Assembly (NCBI RefSeq): GCF_031195445.1
Contig: NZ_CP133480.1
Span: 3,402,501-3,466,500, forward strand
Reading direction: 5' to 3'
Source of the DNA: Acuticoccus sp. MNP-M23
GTDB taxonomy: Bacteria; Pseudomonadota; Alphaproteobacteria; Rhizobiales; Amorphaceae
DNA: 64,000 nucleotides
This document shows, piece by piece, positions 54,076 to 63,208 of this stretch. Below the pieces are notes generated by a model, which was not told where the DNA came from, searched no databases, and was given only the letters and a program-made list of their open reading frames with translations. Position numbers and translations under genes: made by a program. The number at the start of each line of letters is the position of its first letter. Within the stretch, counting starts at the first letter, position 1.

Positions 54076-54936
54076 CTACGCCGGCTCTTCCCGAAGAATT
54101 GGCTCCAGCGTAGCGCGCAGCGCGCCGGGTGTCAGGCCGTCTGCCGCCAGCGCCTCGAGGCTTTCCGCACCCGCTGACTTGGAGAGCTTGCGCCCGTCCG
54201 GCCCCAGGATCAGCGGATGGTGGCGGTAGGCGGGGGCGGGAAGGTCGAGGAGCGTCTGCAGGACGCGGTGAACGGCGGTGGCCGCCAGAAGGTCCGCACC
54301 GCGCACGACGTGCGAAATGCCCTGATGCGCATCGTCCACCACAACCGACAGGTGGTAGCTCGTCGGCGTGTCCTTGCGGGCAAGCACCACATCGCCCCAG
54401 GCGAGGGGGTCGGCCGGCATTTCGCCGTCAGGCGTGCCGTCTGCGGTGACGGTGCGGAAGGTTGGCGTTCCCACCAGATCGACAGCCCGCGCCATGTGGA
54501 GCCGCCATGCCGCGGGGGTCTGCCCCGCACGGCGGCGCGCTGTCTCGGCCTCACCGAGAATGGCGTCATCGCCAATAAAACGGGGTGCGCCGTCGGGGTC
54601 GCGGGGGGCGCCGGGCCTCATGGCCTGCGCAATCTCGCGCCTGGTGGCGAACGAAGGGTAGATGAGCCCGCGCGCCGAAAGCCGGGTCAGCGCGTCGCGG
54701 TAGTCGGCAAAATGTTCGCTCTGGCGGCGCATGGGCGGTGTCCATGCCACGCCAAGCCAGGCGATGTCGGCGAGGATGGCGCGTTCGAAGGCCGGGCGGG
54801 CGCGGCTTTGATCGATATCCTCCATCCGTATTGTGAGGGGGAGGCCTAGGACATCCGCCATCGCCTCGTTGGCCAGAAGGCTGAGCGCGTGACCGCGGTG
54901 GAGGGGCCCGTTGGGGCTGGGAGCAAAGCGCAGCAT
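54076..54936 (-). CDS. gluQ: tRNA glutamyl-Q(34) synthetase (GluQRS)
   Basis: The 286-residue protein is a truncated glutamyl-tRNA synthetase without an anticodon-binding domain. It attaches glutamate to queuosine-34 of tRNA-Asp. The class I motifs are visible as SPNGPLHRGHA (HIGH-type) and GRKLSKS (KMSKS-type). The usual zinc-binding Cys residues around YPxFxTRxEI are replaced (YPSFATRREI), and the chain contains no cysteine at all. It lies 16 bases upstream of the metallophosphoesterase gene on the same strand. Confidence 0.9.
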   Translation of the reverse strand: MLRFAPSPNGPLHRGHALSLLANEAMADVLGLPLTIRMEDIDQSRARPAFERAILADIAWLGVAWTPPMRRQSEHFADYRDALTRLSARGLIYPSFATRREIAQAMRPGAPRDPDGAPRFIGDDAILGEAETARRRAGQTPAAWRLHMARAVDLVGTPTFRTVTADGTPDGEMPADPLAWGDVVLARKDTPTSYHLSVVVDDAHQGISHVVRGADLLAATAVHRVLQTLLDLPAPAYRHHPLILGPDGRKLSKSAGAESLEALAADGLTPGALRATLEPILREEPA

Positions 54937-55016
54937 GACCGCATTCTAGCACCAACTGGACAAGCGCACGGCAAGCCGCATTGACGGCAGCGCAGGGCGG
55001 GCTACGCTGTCCCGTG

Positions 55017-55709
55017 ATGGTTAAGCGGATCCGAACTGAAGCGGACCTGGCGCGTGCCCTCGACGCGCTGCTGGCACAGGACGCGCGGCTTTTGCCGGCG
55101 GCTGAAGCCGTTGGCCGGTTGCCGCTGCGGCTGCACCCGGCCGGGCTTGCCGGGCTGTTGCGCATTGTCGCCGGTCAGCAGCTTTCCACAGCATCCGCCG
55201 CCGCGCTCTGGACGCGCTTTCAGGCTGCCTTCCCGTCGCCGGGGGCTGGCGCCCTCCTTGCCGCGGACGACGACACGCTGCGCGCCGCCGGTCTTTCACG
55301 CCAGAAGATGCGCACCGTCCGCGCCATCGCCGGTGCGCTCGATGACGGTCTCGACCTTGAAGTCCTGGCGGTGTGCGATGCCGAGGAGGCCCGCGCCGCG
55401 CTTGAGGCAATATCGGGCATCGGCCCGTGGACGGCCGACCTCTACCTCATGTTCTGCGCCGGCCATCCGGACATTTTGCCCGTGGGGGACCTTGCCGTCC
55501 GCCGCGGGATGACGGCTGCGCTGGCGCTGCCGGCGGAACCGCCGCCAGACGAATGCGCTTCGATGGGCCGCGCCTTTGCGCCGTATCGCAGCACGGCCGC
55601 CCGCCTGTTCTGGGCCTATTATGCGCACTGCCGCAGCGCGGCGCGGAAGACACCGAAGGTGGCCAGTGCCGCGACACCTGAAAGACCGCTGGAAGGAATG
55701 CCTTTGTGA
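55017..55709 (+). CDS. DNA-3-methyladenine glycosylase II (AlkA-type)
   Basis: The 230-residue HhH-GPD glycosylase removes alkylated bases. The fold is visible as RIVAGQQLSTASAAALW, AAGLSRQKMRTVRAIA, the helix-hairpin-helix ISGIGPWTADLYLMF and the catalytic Asp in LPVGDLAVRRG. It is an AlkA-like core without the N-terminal domain of E. coli AlkA. The ATG at 55017 follows a GTG in frame. The gene overlaps the next start by four bases (GTGA). Confidence 0.88.
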   Translation: MVKRIRTEADLARALDALLAQDARLLPAAEAVGRLPLRLHPAGLAGLLRIVAGQQLSTASAAALWTRFQAAFPSPGAGALLAADDDTLRAAGLSRQKMRTVRAIAGALDDGLDLEVLAVCDAEEARAALEAISGIGPWTADLYLMFCAGHPDILPVGDLAVRRGMTAALALPAEPPPDECASMGRAFAPYRSTAARLFWAYYAHCRSAARKTPKVASAATPERPLEGMPL

Positions 55710-56341
55710 CCGAGTTGAGTGGACCGCGCGTTGCCCCCGCCAATGGCGGGCCGGCGGATGCGCTGGTGGTGTTCCTGCACGGCTATGGTGCCGATGGGTC
55801 GGACCTGATCGGCCTGTCCGAATTCTTTGCGCGCGCGCTGCCGGGGGCTGCCTTCGTCGCGCCGGATGCACCGGGCCAGATGGGCATGGGCGGCCGCGAG
55901 TGGTTTCCGCTTACCATGCGCGATCCGTCCGAATACCGGCGCGGCGTGGCCGTGGCCGCCCCCATCCTGCAGCGCTTTCTGGACGCAGAGCTGGAACGCC
56001 ACGGCCTTGGCAACGACAGGCTCGCGCTGGTCGGCTTCAGCCAGGGCACCATGATGGCGCTTGAGGTGGCCTACCGGCGGGCCGAGAGAATTGCCGCCGT
56101 GGTGGGGTTTTCGGGCGCGCTGGCCAACACGGACCCCGACGCGCTCAAGCCCGCACCAACGCTTCTCGTGCACGGCACGGCGGACGAGGTGCTGCCGGCG
56201 TCGATGACGGAGATCGCCGCCAGGGCGCTGGTGGCCGCCGACGTGCCGGTGGCCTTCCACATGGTGCCGGGCCTCGGCCACGGCATCGACCAGAGCGGAT
56301 TGACCATGGCGGTGAACCATCTTCACCAGAATCTGGGCTGA
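55706..56341 (+). CDS. Phospholipase/carboxylesterase (alpha/beta hydrolase)
   Basis: The 211-residue protein is a carboxylesterase II-type alpha/beta hydrolase: LHGYGADGSDL oxyanion loop, nucleophile Ser in GFSQGTMMA, Asp in HGTADEVLP and His in GLGHGID. It hydrolyses short esters or lysophospholipids. The GTG start overlaps the glycosylase stop, so the two are co-translated. Confidence 0.88.
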   Translation: MTELSGPRVAPANGGPADALVVFLHGYGADGSDLIGLSEFFARALPGAAFVAPDAPGQMGMGGREWFPLTMRDPSEYRRGVAVAAPILQRFLDAELERHGLGNDRLALVGFSQGTMMALEVAYRRAERIAAVVGFSGALANTDPDALKPAPTLLVHGTADEVLPASMTEIAARALVAADVPVAFHMVPGLGHGIDQSGLTMAVNHLHQNLG

Positions 56342-56455
56342 CGGAAAGCGAACAAGCAATATGGATCCAACGTGGCGCTTCACATCTCCGTCACGTTGGC
56401 GCACGATAAGTCTGTGGCGTAGAGCGCGATTCCATCGCAAGACGGAGACGGTCGA

Positions 56456-57013
56456 GTGACCATAGCGGTCCATCCCGATGCCCATCCGACACTGGTGCTG
56501 AATGCCGATTACCGGCCGCTCAGCTATTACCCTCTCTCGCTCTGGTCATGGCAGGACGCCATCAAGGCCGTTTTCCTTGACCGGGTGAACATCGTCTCCG
56601 AATATGCTCACGAAGTGCGCAGCCCGTCTTTCCGGATGCAGCTGCCTTCGGTGGTGTGCCTCAAGACTTACATTCGCCCGGCGCGCTATCCCGCCTTCAC
56701 CCGCTTCAACGTCTTTTTGCGGGACCGTTTCGAGTGCCAGTACTGCACCTCGCCGGACGATCTGACGTTCGATCACCTCATCCCGCGCTCCAAGGGCGGG
56801 CTGACGACGTGGGAGAATGTTGTCACCGCCTGTTCGCCCTGCAATCTGCGCAAGGGCAACAAGAGCTGCCGCGTCGCCGAGATGTTTCCCCACCAGAACC
56901 CGTTCCGGCCCACGGTGCAGGACCTGCACAACAATGGCCGCCTGTTCCCGCCGAACTATCTTCACGAAAGCTGGCTAGACTTTTTGTACTGGGACACCGA
57001 ACTGGAGCCTTGA
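56456..57013 (+). CDS. HNH endonuclease family protein
   Basis: The 185-residue protein has an HNH nuclease module with FECQYC and CSPCNLRKGN providing four zinc cysteines, and the catalytic TFDHLIPRSKGG segment. The N-terminal half (NADYRPLSYYPLSLWSWQDAI) matches the widely conserved bacterial HNH group of unclear role rather than a homing endonuclease or restriction enzyme. The GTG at 56456 has GGAG upstream. No mobile-element features surround it. Confidence 0.85.
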   Translation: MTIAVHPDAHPTLVLNADYRPLSYYPLSLWSWQDAIKAVFLDRVNIVSEYAHEVRSPSFRMQLPSVVCLKTYIRPARYPAFTRFNVFLRDRFECQYCTSPDDLTFDHLIPRSKGGLTTWENVVTACSPCNLRKGNKSCRVAEMFPHQNPFRPTVQDLHNNGRLFPPNYLHESWLDFLYWDTELEP

Positions 57014-57128
57014 CCGGCGCCACGTTGCCGATTCGTCTCGTAATTCGGTGCAATTTTACGAAAATCTGCAAACGGAACGAATCAGGTCTGTCTCTACTGT
57101 CAGCTGAAATGGTTGGCAGGAGTGAGGG

Positions 57129-57551
57129 ATGGTTGGACCTTTGTTCAAGGCGCGCCGGGTAAAAGGGTGCCTGATTCTTGCGGCGCTGGTGTTTCTCGCC
57201 CCGCTGCCGCTGGCTGCGGCGGACCTTGTGGCGGGCCAGTCGGCCCACGTGGTGGCGCAGCCGTCCCGCGTGTTCGTGCGGCAGGACGTTTACGAGGAAA
57301 CGCTGGTTCTGAGCCCGCCGCCTGCCATCCGCGGACGGTGTGGCCACGCCTGCGGAACCGGCGCTGCCACCCGCACCGTACGCAAGGCAAAGGAGCGCTA
57401 TTGGTCGCGGGCCGTGCTGGTGCCGGCCCCCACGGTGCGCGTGGTGACGGCACCCGCGCCGCGTGCCGTTCGGCCGCGCCGGCCGCTGCCTCGCGTGCGC
57501 CCCGCGCCAGCCGTCTCGGCGCACTGCCTGCTGCGCGGCTGCGACCGGTAA
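57129..57551 (+). CDS. Secreted basic protein, unknown function
   Basis: The 140-residue product has a Sec signal (about 10-30; LILAALVFLAPLPLAAA) and a very basic, Pro/Arg/Val-rich mature chain with Cys residues in RCGHACGTG and HCLLRGCDR, suggesting two disulphides or a metal site. The ATG at 57129 has a GGAG element upstream (CAGGAGTGAGGG). I do not recognise a family. It is alone between the HNH and VOC genes. Confidence 0.55.
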   Translation: MVGPLFKARRVKGCLILAALVFLAPLPLAAADLVAGQSAHVVAQPSRVFVRQDVYEETLVLSPPPAIRGRCGHACGTGAATRTVRKAKERYWSRAVLVPAPTVRVVTAPAPRAVRPRRPLPRVRPAPAVSAHCLLRGCDR

Positions 57552-57636
57552 ACCGGCGCGCGCGGGGCGAATTTCTTTTCGCCGCCAGACGGTCTAGAGG
57601 TTCTCCCAACGACACCAACGGCTGAGGGAGCCCGCC

Positions 57637-58080
57637 ATGCATTATCTTCACACGATGGTCCGCATCACGGACGTCGATGCGTCGCTCGACTTCTACTGCA
57701 ACAAACTCGGGATGCGCGAAGTGCGCCGGACCGAAAGCGAGAAGGGCCGCTACACGCTGATCTTCCTTGCTGCACCGGACGACATGGCGCGTGCGCAGAG
57801 CGACGAGAAAAGCCCGATGCTCGAGCTGACCTACAACTGGGATCCGGAATCCTATTCCGGCGGCCGCAATTTCGGCCACCTCGCATTCCGCGTCGACGAT
57901 ATCTACGTCACCTGCCAGCGCCTCATGGATGGCGGCGTGGAGATCAACCGCCCGCCGCGCGATGGCCACATGGCCTTCGTGAAATCACCTGACGGGATCT
58001 CCATCGAGCTTCTGCAGGGCGGCGAATCGCTGGATCCGGCCGAGCCCTGGGCTTCGATGGAAAATACCGGTTCCTGGTAA
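57637..58080 (+). CDS. gloA: VOC-family lactoylglutathione lyase (glyoxalase I)-like protein
   Basis: The 147-residue protein is a vicinal-oxygen-chelate protein. MHYLHTMVRITDVDASLDFYCNKLGM contributes the first His; LELTYNW and NFGHLAFRV hold Glu and His ligands, and SIELLQ the last Glu. It detoxifies methylglyoxal via the glutathione hemithioacetal. ATG at 57637 has GAGGGAG upstream. A terminator follows. Confidence 0.88.
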   Translation: MHYLHTMVRITDVDASLDFYCNKLGMREVRRTESEKGRYTLIFLAAPDDMARAQSDEKSPMLELTYNWDPESYSGGRNFGHLAFRVDDIYVTCQRLMDGGVEINRPPRDGHMAFVKSPDGISIELLQGGESLDPAEPWASMENTGSW

Positions 58081-58101
58081 CGAGCCCGCCTCGCAAACAT
58101 G

Positions 58102-58136
58102 AAAACGCCACCGGCTTTCGGGCCGGTGGCGTTTTT
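58102..58136. terminator. Bidirectional terminator between gloA and the DUF1674 gene
   Basis: An 11-bp perfect stem (ACGCCACCGGC with GCCGGTGGCGT) with a 6-base loop is flanked by AAAA on the left and TTTTT on the right, so it can stop transcription from both the plus-strand gloA and the minus-strand gene. Confidence 0.85.
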
Positions 58137-58159
58137 CGTTGTCATGCCGGGCGGGGCCG

Positions 58160-58396
58160 TCAGAAGTCGGTGGCGATGCCCTTGTTTTCCCAATCGCCGT
58201 AGCGAACGGGTTCGGGGCCTTTTCGGCCGCCTTCCTCCGGCGGCAAATCGCTGCCGTGGATCTTTTCCGCGTCGTTGGCGGCGCGGCGGGCCTCGGCTTC
58301 GGCGCGGGCGCGCTCTGCCGCTTCCGCGCCGCGGGATGCCTGATGCTCGCCGTCTGCTTCGGTGCCGGTGGAGTGGGTGTCTTTTTCATTGCTCAT
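58160..58396 (-). CDS. DUF1674 protein, succinate dehydrogenase assembly factor 4-like
   Basis: The 78-residue protein has a charged, helical Ala/Glu/Arg-rich N-terminal part and the conserved DUF1674 C-terminus EEGGRKGPEPVRYGDWENKGIATDF region (about 52-78). In mitochondria the homologue SDHAF4 helps mature the flavoprotein subunit of succinate dehydrogenase; bacterial members are assumed to do likewise. It is a single minus-strand gene. Confidence 0.85.
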   Translation of the reverse strand: MSNEKDTHSTGTEADGEHQASRGAEAAERARAEAEARRAANDAEKIHGSDLPPEEGGRKGPEPVRYGDWENKGIATDF

Positions 58397-58568
58397 ACGT
58401 GGCTATCTAACGCAAAACCGGCGGCCTTCAACGCAGCCATCACCAATGCGTGAGCCACTGCGGCATTGCGTCCGGCCCGGCCTGCCTTAGCTCCTTGTAC
58501 AACATCACCGCGCGCGCGGTGCCAACTGCGGCGCAGCGTTGATCGAGACGAACGCAAGGAGCGAACCC

Positions 58569-59543
58569 ATGACCATCAACCGCCGTCACCTTCTGGCCGG
58601 CGCCGCATTTGCCGGTGCAACCGCCGCGCTGCCTCTCACCGTCCGCGTCTCGCGCGCGCAGGACGGGGCGAACGGCATGGCCCAGGCGCCCGCCTACCAG
58701 CGCATCACGCTCGGCGGCGATACCGTCGTCACCGCCATTGCCGACGGGAACCTCACCATCGGCGCCGGTGCGTTCCCCAATGCCGACGACGCCACCTTCG
58801 ACGCTGCAATGGAAGCGGCATTCATGCCGGCCGGCGGTTATACCGCGCCGGTCAACGCCTACGTGGTCCAGGTCGGCGGCCGCACGATCCTGATCGACGC
58901 CGGCGGCTCGACCGGAATGGCGCCGACGCTCGGCAAGCTGGACGCAAACCTTGCCGCCGCCGGGATCGATCCGGCCAGCGTCGACACCATCCTCATGACG
59001 CACCTGCATCCGGATCATATTGGCGGCCTCACCGAGGGTAGCGCCGCGGTGTTCCCGGAGGCCGAGATGGCGGTGCGCGCCGAGGAACTCAATTTCTGGA
59101 CCGACCCTGCCACCCGCGAGATGCTGCCCGAAGGCCAGCGCGGCATGGTGGACGCCGTCGCCAACATGGCGGCAGCCTATGATGGCCGCATCACGCCGTT
59201 CGATGGTGATGTTGTGGTGACACCCGGCATCGAGGCGGTGTTCCTGCCCGGCCACACGCCGGGTCACACGGGCTACCGCGTCTCGTCCGGCGCCGATTCC
59301 CTGCTGATCTGGGGCGATATCGTCCACGTGGCGCCACTTCAGATGGCAAACCCCGATCAGTTCATCGGCTTCGACGTGAAGCCCGAGCAGGCCGTCGCAA
59401 CGCGCAAGGCCATTCTGGAAGAGGTTGCCGAAGACCGCACGCTGGTCGCCGGGATGCACCTCCCGTTCCCGGGTTTCTGCCATGTCGCCAAGGACGGCGA
59501 CGGCTACGCCTTCGTCCGCTCCGACTGGCAGTACACGCTTTAA
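58569..59543 (+). CDS. MBL-fold metallo-hydrolase, Tat-exported
   Basis: The 324-residue protein starts with a twin-arginine signal (INRRHLLAGAAFAGATAALP, then SRAQDG). The mature part has the metallo-beta-lactamase motif THLHPDHIGG, then FLPGHTPGHTGY and the Asp of IWGDIVH, completing the dinuclear site. Relatives are periplasmic lactonase-like or unknown hydrolases. The ATG at 58569 has AAGGAGCG about 7 bases upstream. Confidence 0.85.
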   Translation: MTINRRHLLAGAAFAGATAALPLTVRVSRAQDGANGMAQAPAYQRITLGGDTVVTAIADGNLTIGAGAFPNADDATFDAAMEAAFMPAGGYTAPVNAYVVQVGGRTILIDAGGSTGMAPTLGKLDANLAAAGIDPASVDTILMTHLHPDHIGGLTEGSAAVFPEAEMAVRAEELNFWTDPATREMLPEGQRGMVDAVANMAAAYDGRITPFDGDVVVTPGIEAVFLPGHTPGHTGYRVSSGADSLLIWGDIVHVAPLQMANPDQFIGFDVKPEQAVATRKAILEEVAEDRTLVAGMHLPFPGFCHVAKDGDGYAFVRSDWQYTL

Positions 59544-59592
59544 GCGGTCCGGCGGCAAAGCATCGGGACCGGCTGACCGGACCCGGTGCCCG

Positions 59593-61758
59593 TCAGAGAA
59601 AGGACTGGGGGTCGATGTCGACGGCGCGGCGTACCGTGCCGTCGACCGGGACGCCCTCAAGCCACGCACCGAGTATGTCCTGCAGCGGTGTGCTGCGCGG
59701 CGCCCGCGCCAGCAGGCGAAAACGATAGCGCCCCCGCAGGATCGCAAGCGGCGCTTCCGCAGGGCCAAGAATTTCCACCTCGCCCGGCGGTGCCGTTCGC
59801 GCCAGTGCGGCGGCATGGGCGTAGGCCTCCGCACGGTCGGTGGCTGAAATGATGATGGCGGCCATCCGCTGGAACGGCGGCAGGCCGCCTTCGCGCCGCA
59901 CGAGTGTCTCCTCGGCATAAAACGCCTCGGTGTCACCGCGGACCATGGCTTCGATCACAGGATGCCGGGGCGCGTAGGTCTGGAGGAGGGCGCGGCCGCC
60001 GTGGGCGATGCGCCCGGCGCGTCCGGTGACTTGCGTCAGCAGCTGGAAGGTGCGCTCGCCAGCGCGCGGGTCCGCATTTTCGAGCCCCAGATCGGCATCC
60101 ACCACAACCACCAGCTGGAGCTTGGGGAAGGTGTGTCCCTTGGCCACCAGCTGCGTGCCGACGATGATATCCACATCGCCGCGGCTGATGGCATCGAGCG
60201 CCTCGGTGAGCGCGCCGGGACCGCCCGAAAGGTCCGACGACATCACGGTCGTTCGCGCCTCGGGCCACACGGTGGCGGCTTCTTCCGCGACCCGTTCCAC
60301 CCCCGGACCGCAGGCGGCGAGGGTGTCTTCGGCGCCGCAGGCGCGGCAGGTGTCGGGGCGCCGCTCGTCGTGGCCGCAATGGTGGCAGATGAGGCGGCCG
60401 CGCAGGCGATGCTCCACCAGCGCCGCGCTGCAATTGGGGCAGTGGATGCGGTGGCCGCAGCGCCGGCACACGGTGAGCGGCGCATAGCCCCGCCGGTTGA
60501 GGAAAAGGAGCACCTGCTCGCCGGCCTTCAGCGTCGCGTCGATTTCCGTGCGCACAGAAGGCGCCAGCCATGTGCCGCGCGCCGGTGCGTCCCGCGTCAG
60601 GTCCACCGCGCGGATCGACGGCATCGGCGCGCCGCCGAACCGGGCCGGGAGGATCAGGCGCCGGTATCTGCCCTTCTCGGCGTTGATGCGGGTCTCGACC
60701 GAAGGCGTGGCCGAGGTGAGAATTGTGGGAATGCCTGCGGTCTGCGCGCGCACGATCGCCATGTCCCGCGCATTGTAGGTGACGCCATCGTCCTGCTTGT
60801 AGCTCTGGTCGTGCTCCTCATCGACAATGATGACGCCAAGGTCCGCAAATGGCAGGAAGAGCGCCGAGCGTGCGCCGACCACAATTTTCGCGCTGCCGGA
60901 TGCCACGTTGCGCCACAGCGCCGTGCGGGCCGCGGGGGTGCGCCCGGAGTGCCATTCGCCGGGTTCTGCGCCGAAGCGTTCGATCAGCCGGGCGACCACC
61001 ATCGGCGTCAGCGCAATCTCCGGCATCAGGATCAGCGCCTGCCGCCCGGCGCGCAGCGCCGCCGCCACCGCCTCGAAATAGACCTCCGTCTTGCCGGACC
61101 CGGTCACACCTTCCAGGAGGATCGGCGCAAACTCGTGTGCGGTCACGGCCGCGCCAAGTGCGGCGGCAGCCTCGGCCTGGCCTTCGGAAAGGTCCGGCGG
61201 GGCAGCGTCAGCGTCCGGCTGGGGCGGGAGCGGCGGGGGGAGGCTGAGTTCGGTGAGGTTGCCGGCCTTCACCATCGCGCCGAGGACGGCGGGGGTGGCG
61301 GCGGCTTGCGCCAAAAGCGCCTTGCGGCCCACGGGGCCGGCGGCCAGCGCGTCAAGCACCCGGCGGCGCGGCTCGGTCATCCGCTCGGGCGCGGTCTCTC
61401 CCAGCTTCAGCGCCTTCACCGGCTTTTCCGCCTCCAGCGCGTCTGGGCTGCGCAGGATCATGCGCAGGATCGCGCCGCGCGGGGTCATGGTGTAGCGGGC
61501 GACGAAATCGGCGAACTGGCGCAGGTCCGCGCTGATGGTCGCCGCCGTGCTCATGGGCTTCACGGGCTTCAGCCGCGCATCGTCGATGGCCATGTCCGGC
61601 GGGTCGTCCCACACCACGCCCACCAGCGGGCGGCCGCCAAGGGGCGCCAGCACAACCGTTCCGGGCGCAATGGGCGCATCAGCAGCGTAGGTCAGAAGCC
61701 CGAGCCGGTGCGGCAGCAGGACCGAGACGCGGGGCAACAGAGTGAGGTTTTCGGTCAT
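59593..61758 (-). CDS. priA: Primosomal protein N' (PriA) helicase
   Basis: The 721-residue 3'-5' DNA helicase restarts stalled replication forks. It has the N-terminal DNA-binding region, Walker A GVTGSGKTEVYFEAV, DEEHDQSYKQDD (DEAH-type), SATPSVET, and a zinc region with eight cysteines (CRRCGHRIHCPNC to CRACG). Start ATG at 61758. It is divergent from the transaldolase gene, 106 bases apart. Confidence 0.95.
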   Translation of the reverse strand: MTENLTLLPRVSVLLPHRLGLLTYAADAPIAPGTVVLAPLGGRPLVGVVWDDPPDMAIDDARLKPVKPMSTAATISADLRQFADFVARYTMTPRGAILRMILRSPDALEAEKPVKALKLGETAPERMTEPRRRVLDALAAGPVGRKALLAQAAATPAVLGAMVKAGNLTELSLPPPLPPQPDADAAPPDLSEGQAEAAAALGAAVTAHEFAPILLEGVTGSGKTEVYFEAVAAALRAGRQALILMPEIALTPMVVARLIERFGAEPGEWHSGRTPAARTALWRNVASGSAKIVVGARSALFLPFADLGVIIVDEEHDQSYKQDDGVTYNARDMAIVRAQTAGIPTILTSATPSVETRINAEKGRYRRLILPARFGGAPMPSIRAVDLTRDAPARGTWLAPSVRTEIDATLKAGEQVLLFLNRRGYAPLTVCRRCGHRIHCPNCSAALVEHRLRGRLICHHCGHDERRPDTCRACGAEDTLAACGPGVERVAEEAATVWPEARTTVMSSDLSGGPGALTEALDAISRGDVDIIVGTQLVAKGHTFPKLQLVVVVDADLGLENADPRAGERTFQLLTQVTGRAGRIAHGGRALLQTYAPRHPVIEAMVRGDTEAFYAEETLVRREGGLPPFQRMAAIIISATDRAEAYAHAAALARTAPPGEVEILGPAEAPLAILRGRYRFRLLARAPRSTPLQDILGAWLEGVPVDGTVRRAVDIDPQSFL

Positions 61759-61864
61759 CGGTGTCTTCGCATCGTGCCCGGATAACGCGCTTTGGCCGCG
61801 AAGGGGAGTTTATCGGCGCTATGGAATGGTGTAGGCGCCCACTAAGGCGTCGGGGAGGAACAAG

Positions 61865-62521
61865 ATGCAATTTTTCGTGGATACAGCGGATGTTTCGGAG
61901 ATCGAAGCGCTCGCCGACACCGGGATGCTCGACGGGGTGACCACAAACCCCTCGCTTATCATGAAGGCCGGCCGGCCGATGCTGGAGGTGATCGCCGAGA
62001 TTGCCAAGCTGGTCGACGGCCCGGTGAGCGCGGAAGTCACCGCGACCGAGAAGGACGCGATGATTGCCGAAGGCCGCAAGCTGGCCGCCATCGCCCCCAA
62101 CATTGCGGTGAAGCTGCCGCTGACGTGGGACGGGCTGAAGGCCTGCCGTGCGCTGACCGGCGACGGCCACATGGTCAACGTCACGCTCTGCTTCTCGGCG
62201 GCGCAGGCGCTGCTGGCGGCAAAGGCGGGGGCGACCTTCATCTCGCCGTTCGTCGGCCGGTTGGACGATTTGGGCCTCGACGGCATGAAGCTGATTGAGG
62301 ATATCCGTGCCATCTACGACAACGACGACGATCTCCAGACCGAGATTCTCGCCGCGTCCATCCGCACGGTGAACCACGTGCAGGCGGCGGCCATTGCAGG
62401 CGCCGATGTGGCAACCATTCCGCCCGGCATCCTCCTGAAGCTGATCGAGCACCCGCTCACCAACAAGGGCCTCGAGACCTTCCTGGCGGACTGGAAGACG
62501 ACCGGCCAGTCCATCCTCTGA
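61865..62521 (+). CDS. tal: Transaldolase (MipB/TalC family)
   Basis: The 218-residue short aldolase has [10 protein letters not shown] with Asp6, TTNPSLI, and Lys83 in VKLPLTW as the Schiff-base lysine. SPFVGRLDD with Phe129, rather than the Tyr of true fructose-6-phosphate aldolases (APYVxR type), points to transaldolase activity in the pentose phosphate pathway. GGGGAGGAAC lies before the ATG at 61865. Confidence 0.9.
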   Translation: MQFFVDTADVSEIEALADTGMLDGVTTNPSLIMKAGRPMLEVIAEIAKLVDGPVSAEVTATEKDAMIAEGRKLAAIAPNIAVKLPLTWDGLKACRALTGDGHMVNVTLCFSAAQALLAAKAGATFISPFVGRLDDLGLDGMKLIEDIRAIYDNDDDLQTEILAASIRTVNHVQAAAIAGADVATIPPGILLKLIEHPLTNKGLETFLADWKTTGQSIL

Positions 62522-62554
62522 CAGCCCGGCTCTGCCCGGCTTCGGAAGAGGGTC

Positions 62555-63208
62555 CTAAGCGTTCGCCGCCTTCTCGATGGCGGCGTACGCGTGGCTGCGA
62601 AAGATTTCGTGGTCATAAAGGTAGAGATAGCGCTCGGGATAGCCTTTCACCCAGTCGACGATCCGGCGGTCCTCGTCCGGGGCCGGGAAGTTGAACGGCG
62701 GCAAAGTCAGATTGACGAGGCGCCCTTCACCCGGCGTGCCGAGATCCCGGTTTGCAGGGTTGACGTAGCTTGAGATCAGGACCCACTTCAGCTCCGCATC
62801 CGCAACGTTCTTGAAGAGATCGAGAATGTTCTCGAACGGCAGATGCAACAGGAGATCGCGGCAGACGAGCAGGTCCGATGGCGGCAGCGGATCCACCGTC
62901 ACATCGGCAATGACGAAGGAACATCCGGGGGCTGCGTGGCGCTCGATATTGCGGGCAATCACCTCGTCGACAATATCGAGCCCTACATAAGAGGCGCCGC
63001 CAAGGTCCACATGGCGCATCCAGTTGAAGTCTCCGCAAGGGGCGTCAAGAACACGCCGCACGCCAAGATCGCGGACAATCGCTTCCAGTTTGGGGCGGAG
63101 AGCGTCTGTGTACTTCACCGTGGAGCCGGCACCGGAGACGGTTTCTTCACCGCCGCCCGGCCACATCCCGACGCGGGCAAACTGCTTCAGCCCTGTATCT
63201 TTCATCAC
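62555..63208 (-). CDS. Class I SAM-dependent methyltransferase
   Basis: The 217-residue protein has the SAM motif VLDAPCGDFNWM, then YVGLDIVDEVI, FVIADVTVD and LLVCRDLLLHLPFENI. The DAPCGDFNWM form is typical of a methyltransferase group often found in surface-glycan clusters; the acceptor is unknown. An N-terminal segment GSGSTVKYT-like (AGSTVKYT) precedes it. It lies convergent to tal and divergent from xerC, where no methyltransferase is needed; it may be a later arrival. Confidence 0.8.
   Translation of the reverse strand: MMKDTGLKQFARVGMWPGGGEETVSGAGSTVKYTDALRPKLEAIVRDLGVRRVLDAPCGDFNWMRHVDLGGASYVGLDIVDEVIARNIERHAAPGCSFVIADVTVDPLPPSDLLVCRDLLLHLPFENILDLFKNVADAELKWVLISSYVNPANRDLGTPGEGRLVNLTLPPFNFPAPDEDRRIVDWVKGYPERYLYLYDHEIFRSHAYAAIEKAANA

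Noticed and set aside
56456-57013. HNH nuclease as part of a mobile or defence element
   Set aside because: It matches a widespread chromosomal HNH group and has no integrase, methylase, repeats or toxin neighbours.
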